From positions 62,001 to 126,000 of the forward strand of contig NZ_LPZN01000044.1 of NCBI RefSeq assembly GCF_001646655.1: a stretch of DNA of 64,000 nucleotides, in the 5' to 3' direction. Positions 58,027 through 64,000 of the stretch are shown here, piece after piece. This DNA comes from Rhodococcus gordoniae. GTDB lineage: Bacteria > Actinomycetota > Actinomycetes > Mycobacteriales > Mycobacteriaceae. Each line of letters opens with the position of its first letter. Position 1 is the first letter of the stretch. The notes under the pieces were generated by a model. That model did no database searches. It was not told where the DNA came from and saw only the letters and a program-made list of their open reading frames with translations. The position numbers were made by a program, and so were the translations under genes.

Positions 58027-59321
<1,295 letters not shown>

Positions 59322-59492
59322 TGCCTCTTTCTGGCGATATTCGGAAGGTGGAATTCCTCTCGAATCGGGCGCCGGAGCACCTGCACCCCGTGACGTGACC
59401 GACGGCGCTGCACAATATGTGACGTGCTCCATCCCGGGAGGTCGCGCGGGAGAACGACACGGCACATGCGAAAGCGCGCGCTTCCACACGAA

Positions 59493-59532
59493 AGGTGCTG
59501 CGGACGATCGGGAGCAATCGTCCGCAGCACCT
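59493..59532. terminator. 16-bp hairpin between doxX and rpfB
   Basis: The arms at 59493-59508 and 59517-59532 are exact complements with an 8-base loop. It lies 12 bases after the doxX stop on the minus strand and isolates rpfB from upstream transcription. Confidence 0.85.
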
Positions 59533-59544
59533 CGAAATCGCAGG

Positions 59545-59973
59545 TCAGGCCGCGCGCAGCAGCGGAACCTTCCGCGCGAGGACACGATCGACACCGAAGG
59601 CTCCCGAGCCGACGGCGGCGAGGAGGAGAGCCCCCGCGCCGAGTGCGGCGACGAGTTCGAAACCACCGTCGCTCGCATAGATGCCGTTCTCGATGTGCAC
59701 GATGAAGAACGCGCCGAGCATGAGCAGGAACAGCAGGACCCCGAAGAGGGGGACGAGGACGCCGAGGATGAGCGCGAGCCCACCGAGGATTTCGGTCCAG
59801 GTGGCGACGAAGGCCGAGATCGCCGGGGCGGGAGCACCCATTCCTTCGAAGCCGGCCTTGGTGCCTTCGTATCCCCACGTGTCGAACTTCTGCAAGCCGT
59901 GGGCGAGGAAGATGACGCCGATCACGAGCCGGGCGATCAGGATGCCGATGTCGCGGACGAGAGGGGTCTTCAT
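59545..59973 (-). CDS. DoxX-family membrane protein
   Basis: Protein of 142 residues with four hydrophobic helices. It opens DIGILIARLVIGVIFLAHGL with the family's HGxQK stretch (HGLQKFDTWG). DoxX proteins are linked to quinone- or sulfur-related redox chemistry and to oxidative-stress complexes in mycobacteria. ATG 59973 is the family start. A near-perfect inverted repeat (60013-60057) lies directly upstream and probably controls it. Confidence 0.87.
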   Translation of the reverse strand: MKTPLVRDIGILIARLVIGVIFLAHGLQKFDTWGYEGTKAGFEGMGAPAPAISAFVATWTEILGGLALILGVLVPLFGVLLFLLMLGAFFIVHIENGIYASDGGFELVAALGAGALLLAAVGSGAFGVDRVLARKVPLLRAA

Positions 59974-60012
59974 GTCGAGCCTTTCGATTCGGAGGCCGGA
60001 GAGCCCCGTTCG

Positions 60013-60057
60013 GTTGAAGCGACAACTAAAATAGCAACCGATAGTTGTAGCTTCAAC
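60013..60057. promoter_or_regulatory. Large inverted repeat upstream of doxX, candidate operator
   Basis: GTTGAAGCGACAACTA (60013-60028) and TAGTTGTAGCTTCAAC (60042-60057) are complementary at 15 of 16 bases with a 13-base spacer. The second arm with its flank is itself a near-palindrome (TAGTTG-N6-CAACTA, 60042-60059). It ends at the stop codon of the dehydrogenase gene and lies 40-85 bases upstream of doxX. Confidence 0.6.
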
Positions 60058-61130
60058 TACACCGTTCGTGCCGGTTCGGGACGGGTGCCCGCGAACGCCT
60101 CCCCCAGCAACCGCCGCACCCCCACCTCCGTCACCTCTCGCGGATTCGGATACGGCTTCGCGGTCGCCAACCGCGCCGCCTCGTCCAGATCCGCCTCCCG
60201 CATCCCCAGCTCCTCGAGACTCGTCGGTCCACCGGCCGCCGCCACGAGGTCGTAGACCCCCGCGGGCGCCGATTCCGTGCCGAGGGCCTGCGCGACGCGG
60301 GCCATGACGTGCGGCACCGACGGTTCGTTGTAGGCGAGCGCGTGGGGCAGCACGACGGTGTGTGTGGCGGCATGCGGCAGGTCGAACGAACCGCCCAGGG
60401 CGTGACAGAGCTTGTGATGCAGGCCCATACCCGCCGAAGCCAGACAGGTACCGGCGAGCCACGCGGCGAGCAGCAGATCCGAACGTCCCTCGGGATCCGC
60501 CGAATCCGCACCGAGGGCAGGGATACCCCGCGCGATCGCGGCCACCGCTTCGAGCGCGAGGGCGTCGACGATCGGGTTCGCCTGTTCGGAGTACAAGGCT
60601 TCGATCGCGTGGGCCATCGCGTTGATCGCGCTGGTCAATGCCAGAGGAATGGGCATGGACATGGTGAAGTCGACGTCGTAGATCACGGTCTCGGGCAGAA
60701 GGTCGGGCGACGAACGCGTGGTCTTCACACCGCCCGCGGTCTCGCCGAGAACGGGCGTCACCTCCGACCCGGCATAGGTCGTCGGCAGGATCACCTGGTC
60801 GATCCCGGTGCGGCCCGCCAACGCCTTGGCCAGCCCGGTGGTGGAGCCGCCCCCGACCGCGACCACCGCGTCGACATCGTTCTCCGTGACCCGACCGAGG
60901 ACCCGCTCGGTCACCTCGACCGGCGTGTGCATCACCGCGCCGTCGAACCGCGCGACCTGCAGATCGCCGAGTGCCGTCTCGACCAGCTCGGCCTGCGGTC
61001 GCACGTGCTCGCCGGCGAGCAGCAGGACCCTCGAACGATCGAGTCGACGCACTTCGTCCGCGACCCGCGAAGCGGTACCGGGGCCGAAGATCACACGTAC
61101 CGGATGAGAGTTGTAGACGAAGGAACGCAT
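60057..61130 (-). CDS. Maleylacetate reductase-like iron-containing dehydrogenase
   Basis: Protein of 357 residues of the iron-containing alcohol dehydrogenase superfamily. It has VRVIFGPGTAS, the NAD loop VAVGGGSTTGLAKA, PTTYAGSEVTPVLGET and the metal-site AMAHAIEALYS and GLHHKLCHALGG. The VRVIFGPG and AGSE segments match maleylacetate reductases, which end chloro- and hydroxy-aromatic pathways. No ring-cleavage dioxygenase is nearby in this window, so its substrate is uncertain. ATG 61130 is the start; it is 40 bases downstream of tatD. Confidence 0.82.
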   Translation of the reverse strand: MRSFVYNSHPVRVIFGPGTASRVADEVRRLDRSRVLLLAGEHVRPQAELVETALGDLQVARFDGAVMHTPVEVTERVLGRVTENDVDAVVAVGGGSTTGLAKALAGRTGIDQVILPTTYAGSEVTPVLGETAGGVKTTRSSPDLLPETVIYDVDFTMSMPIPLALTSAINAMAHAIEALYSEQANPIVDALALEAVAAIARGIPALGADSADPEGRSDLLLAAWLAGTCLASAGMGLHHKLCHALGGSFDLPHAATHTVVLPHALAYNEPSVPHVMARVAQALGTESAPAGVYDLVAAAGGPTSLEELGMREADLDEAARLATAKPYPNPREVTEVGVRRLLGEAFAGTRPEPARTV

Positions 61131-61170
61131 GCCCGTATTCTCACGACGCCCGTGAGAGCACGCGTGCCCT

Positions 61171-62001
61171 TTACGAAAGTCCGTACACCCGCTCGGCGTT
61201 CGCGGTGGTGGCCGCGGCCAGTTCGTCGGCGTCCTCGCCGCGCACCTCGGCGAGCGCGCGCACCGTGTACGGCAGGCAGTACGACTCGTTCGGCGCGCCC
61301 CGGAAGGGATGCGGCGTCAGGAACGGCGCATCGGTCTCCACCAGCACCAGCTCGCGGGGCACGAGCGGCGCCGCCTCGCGCAGGGCCTTCGCGTTCTTGA
61401 AGCTCACGGTGCCCGAGAAGCTCAACAGGTATCCGGCGTCGACGCACCGGCGGGCCATGTCTGCATCCGACGAGAAGCAGTGGAAGATCACCGTCTCGGG
61501 TGCACCCTCGTCGTGCAGGATGCGCAACAGTTCGGCGTCGGCCTCACGATTGTGGATCATCAGGGTCTTGCCGAGACGCTTCGCGAGGTCGATGTGCCAG
61601 CGGAAGCCCTCCTCCTGTTCGGAGGGTTCCGCGCATCCGTCGAGCTTGCCGGGCCAGTAGAGATCGAGGCCGGTCTCCCCCACGGCGACGCACCGGGGGT
61701 CGGCGGCGAGTGTCGCGATCTCGGCGCGGGTGGCGTCGTCGAGGCTGTTCGCGCGGGTCGGATGGATGGCGACGGCCGCGTAGACCCGATCGTCCCAGTG
61801 CGCGGCCCGCACCGCGAACCGCGCCGCCTCGAGATCGTCGGCGACGGTGACGATGCGTCCGACACCCACCGCCGCGGCACGGTCGACGATCGCGGAGGTC
61901 GTCGCGGCGTCCTCGGCACCGCACGCGTCGAGGTGCGTGTGGGCGTCGACGAGCGGACTCAACGGCTGTGGGGCTTCGGGGGCGGGACGGGCTGCGCTCA
62001 C
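61171..62001 (-). CDS. tatD: TatD-family metal-dependent hydrolase
   Basis: Amidohydrolase-fold protein of 276 residues. It has [11 protein letters not shown] (two metal His), [33 protein letters not shown] and [12 protein letters not shown] with the final Asp. Members act as 3'-5' DNases or D-tyrosyl-type deacylases. GTG 62001 lies only 22 bases from the divergent metG ATG. In M. tuberculosis the neighbours are metS, tatD, rpfB in this order; here the dehydrogenase and doxX lie between tatD and rpfB. Confidence 0.93.
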   Translation of the reverse strand: MSAARPAPEAPQPLSPLVDAHTHLDACGAEDAATTSAIVDRAAAVGVGRIVTVADDLEAARFAVRAAHWDDRVYAAVAIHPTRANSLDDATRAEIATLAADPRCVAVGETGLDLYWPGKLDGCAEPSEQEEGFRWHIDLAKRLGKTLMIHNREADAELLRILHDEGAPETVIFHCFSSDADMARRCVDAGYLLSFSGTVSFKNAKALREAAPLVPRELVLVETDAPFLTPHPFRGAPNESYCLPYTVRALAEVRGEDADELAAATTANAERVYGLS

Positions 62002-62005
62002 GACC

Positions 62006-62011
62006 TATAAA
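62006..62011 (+). promoter_or_regulatory. Candidate -10 box of metG
   Basis: TATAAA 13 bases before the metG ATG is the only -10-like site in the 22-base gap. It would give a nearly leaderless metG mRNA with its -35 region inside tatD. Confidence 0.3.
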
Positions 62012-62023
62012 CTACTGGCCACC

Positions 62024-63604
62024 ATGACTGCGCCTGATTCCTCCCGCCCGGCTGCCGGCGATCCCACCCGCCCGCCGTTCTACGTCACGACCGCGATCGC
62101 GTACCCGAACGGCGCCCCGCACATCGGGCACGCCTACGAGTACATCTCGACCGACGCGATCGCGCGGTTCAAGCGTCTCGACGGCTTCGATGTGCGCTTC
62201 CTGACCGGCACCGACGAGCACGGTCTGAAGATGCAGCAGACCGCCGCGAAGGAAGGCATCCCGGTCACCGAACTCGCGTCCCGGAACTCGGACGTCTTCG
62301 AGGCCATGGACAAGGCCCTGAACATCTCGTACGACCGGTTCATCCGCACCACGGACGCCGATCACCTCGAGGCGAGCAAGGCGATCTGGCAGCGCATGGT
62401 CGACGCAGGCGACATCTACCTCGACACCTACGCGGGGTGGTACTCGGTCCGCGACGAGGCGTTCTACACCGACGGTGAGACCACGCTGCTCGAGGACGGT
62501 TCGCGGATCTCCACCGACACCGGCACCCCGGTGGAGTGGACGGAGGAATCCACCTACTTCTTCCGCCTGTCCGCCTACCAGGACAAGCTGCTGAAGCTCT
62601 ACGAAGACCAGCCCGACTTCATCGCACCGGCGACCCGCCGCAACGAGATCGTCAGCTTCGTCTCCGGTGGCCTGAAGGACCTGTCGATCTCCCGCACGAC
62701 CTTCGACTGGGGAGTTCCGGTTCCCCACCATCCCGATCACGTCATGTACGTGTGGGTCGACGCACTGACCAACTACCTCACCGGGGCCGGTTTCCCCGAC
62801 ACCGAGGCGGAGTCGTACCGCCGGTACTGGCCGGCCGATCTGCACATCATCGGCAAGGACATCACGCGGTTCCACACCGTGTACTGGCCGGCCTTCCTCA
62901 TGTCCGCGGGCCTCGAACTGCCCGAGCGGGTCTTCGTCCACGGCTTCCTGTTCAACAAGGGCGAGAAGATGTCGAAGTCGGTCGGCAATGTCGTCGATCC
63001 CCTCGAGATGGTGAAGCAGTACGGCCTCGATCAGCTGCGCTTCTTCCTGCTCCGCGAGATCTCCTACGGCCAGGACGGCAGTTACAGCCACGAGGCCATC
63101 GTCACCCGCATCAATGCCGATCTGGCCAACGACCTCGGCAACCTCGCACAGCGGTCCCTGACGATGGTCGCGAAGAACCTCGAGGGTACGGTGCCCACGC
63201 CGGGCGAGTTCACCGCCGACGACGAGGCCATGCTCGCCCAGGCCGACGCACTGCTGGGGAAGGTGCGCGCCGAGTTCGACGTCCAGGCCCTGCATCTGGG
63301 TCTCGAAGCGATCTGGCACGTGCTCGGCGAAACCAACCGTTACTTCTCCGCGCAGCAGCCGTGGGTGCTGCGCAAGACCGATCCCGAGCGGATGGCGACG
63401 GTCCTCTACGTCACGCTCGAGGTCGTGCGGATCGTCGGTCTGCTCGTCCAGCCGGTGATGCCGGATTCCGGTGCGAAGATCCTCGACCTGCTCGGTCAGG
63501 CACCGGAGGCGCGGGAGTTCGACGCCGTCGCCACCCGTCTGGCTCCCGGCACGGCACTGCCCGCGCCCGCGCCGGTGTTCCCGCGATACGTCGACGAGGA
63601 CTGA
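62024..63604 (+). CDS. metG: Methionyl-tRNA synthetase
   Basis: Class I synthetase of 526 residues. It has the HIGH signature as [23 protein letters not shown] and the KMSKS loop [14 protein letters not shown]. The anticodon-binding helical domain has the conserved Trp in [11 protein letters not shown]. There is no C-terminal dimer domain, as in the mycobacterial type. The metal-knuckle region looks reduced. It charges tRNA-Met. Confidence 0.97.
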   Translation: MTAPDSSRPAAGDPTRPPFYVTTAIAYPNGAPHIGHAYEYISTDAIARFKRLDGFDVRFLTGTDEHGLKMQQTAAKEGIPVTELASRNSDVFEAMDKALNISYDRFIRTTDADHLEASKAIWQRMVDAGDIYLDTYAGWYSVRDEAFYTDGETTLLEDGSRISTDTGTPVEWTEESTYFFRLSAYQDKLLKLYEDQPDFIAPATRRNEIVSFVSGGLKDLSISRTTFDWGVPVPHHPDHVMYVWVDALTNYLTGAGFPDTEAESYRRYWPADLHIIGKDITRFHTVYWPAFLMSAGLELPERVFVHGFLFNKGEKMSKSVGNVVDPLEMVKQYGLDQLRFFLLREISYGQDGSYSHEAIVTRINADLANDLGNLAQRSLTMVAKNLEGTVPTPGEFTADDEAMLAQADALLGKVRAEFDVQALHLGLEAIWHVLGETNRYFSAQQPWVLRKTDPERMATVLYVTLEVVRIVGLLVQPVMPDSGAKILDLLGQAPEAREFDAVATRLAPGTALPAPAPVFPRYVDED

Positions 63605-63703
63605 GGTCTCACCACACGGTTCCGTCCGGCTCCGGAGAACACCGGCCAGCGCGTTCTGCGGCGCCACCGGAACCTGTCGGTGCCGTGCGCCACACTGCGG
63701 CGC

Positions 63704-64000
63704 ATGCGCAGCGATAGAACACACGTTCGAAACGGTGACCTGAACGAGCACGCTCTCCTCTCCGAGTTGGGCGGTGCCTACGAGCGGGGGTGGCAGCCCG
63801 CCGACATCCTGCACGTGACGGCCCGTTCGGGCGGCACGTCCGACGTCGCGCTCACCGCGGCCACGATGCTGTTCGATGCGCAGATCCGGCGTGCGGCCGA
63901 ACGCGCCCCCGTCGAGTGGGTACGGCAGATCGACGAGATCTCCCGACGACACCCGTATCTCGTCCACGCCACGCAAGCCCCGGCACTGGCCGACGGTCTG
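63704..64000 (+). CDS. Unidentified protein, 5' part only
   Basis: An open frame from ATG 63704 runs to the window edge (99 codons, no stop). It contains ELGGAYERGWQPADILHV, then an Ala-rich helical stretch and RQIDEISRRHPYLV. The codon pattern is that of real genes here. The GWQPADxxHV segment recalls N-terminal regions of some actinobacterial DUF2786 proteins, but this is weak. The gap 63605-63703 shows no other feature. Confidence 0.6.
   Translation, partial: MRSDRTHVRNGDLNEHALLSELGGAYERGWQPADILHVTARSGGTSDVALTAATMLFDAQIRRAAERAPVEWVRQIDEISRRHPYLVHATQAPALADGL

Overview
The window is a high-GC chromosomal segment of a mycolate-type actinobacterium, most likely Rhodococcus or a close relative. 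This rests on many GTG starts, GTGA/ATGA stop-start overlaps, an ergothioneine (egt) cluster, a DUF348/G5/Rpf resuscitation factor, and a gene backbone matching Mycobacterium tuberculosis Rv1007c-Rv1021 (metG, tatD, rpfB, ksgA, ispE, pks16-like ligase, pth, rplY, prs, glmU, Rv1019-type tetR, mfd, mazG). No phage, insertion sequence, CRISPR array or integrase was seen.

Region 1 (1-19.8 kb) is an exopolysaccharide/capsule locus. It starts with a sugar-modifying cassette (PIG-L deacetylase, NAD epimerase, RmlC-like epimerase, C-methyltransferase-like protein). A priming polyprenyl-phosphate sugar transferase follows, then glycosyltransferases on both strands, a Wzx flippase, a CgeB-like glycosyltransferase, a Wzy-like polymerase and a Wzz-like protein fused to a degenerate tyrosine-kinase domain. 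A beta-helix lipoprotein, another glycosyltransferase, a GNAT acetyltransferase, a pyruvyl transferase and a class III aminotransferase complete it. Most plus-strand genes from 6.0 to 12.0 kb overlap stop-to-start and form one operon.

Region 2 (19.8-29.3 kb) is the genome-maintenance and cell-wall precursor block: mazG-mfd, a TetR/HTH/PIN three-gene cassette, an Rv1019-type TetR, tRNA-Gln(UUG), glmU and prs. The cassette sits inside what is a tetR-mfd-mazG unit in mycobacteria.

Region 3 (29.3-40.4 kb) holds a DUF2461 protein, a zinc-ribbon protein, a large LuxR-type STAND-like regulator with degraded ATPase motifs, an MFS transporter, egtABCD in one overlapping operon, and a divergent egtE-like gene.

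Region 4 (40.4-53.3 kb) carries rplY, pth, a FadD/Pks16-like ligase, prfC, a low-complexity protein, a 3-hydroxyisobutyryl-CoA hydrolase-like enzyme, a PdxH-like oxidase and VOC and NTF2-like proteins. It ends with a TetR gene divergent from a thiolase-like / crotonase / acyl-CoA dehydrogenase operon.

Region 5 (53.3-64 kb) has an ABC-F ATPase, ispE, a small secreted protein, a cold-shock protein, ksgA, rpfB with a complex upstream region, doxX, a maleylacetate reductase-like dehydrogenase, tatD, metG and the start of an unidentified gene. Coordinates and motifs were read by eye; family names rest on motif recognition, not database searches.
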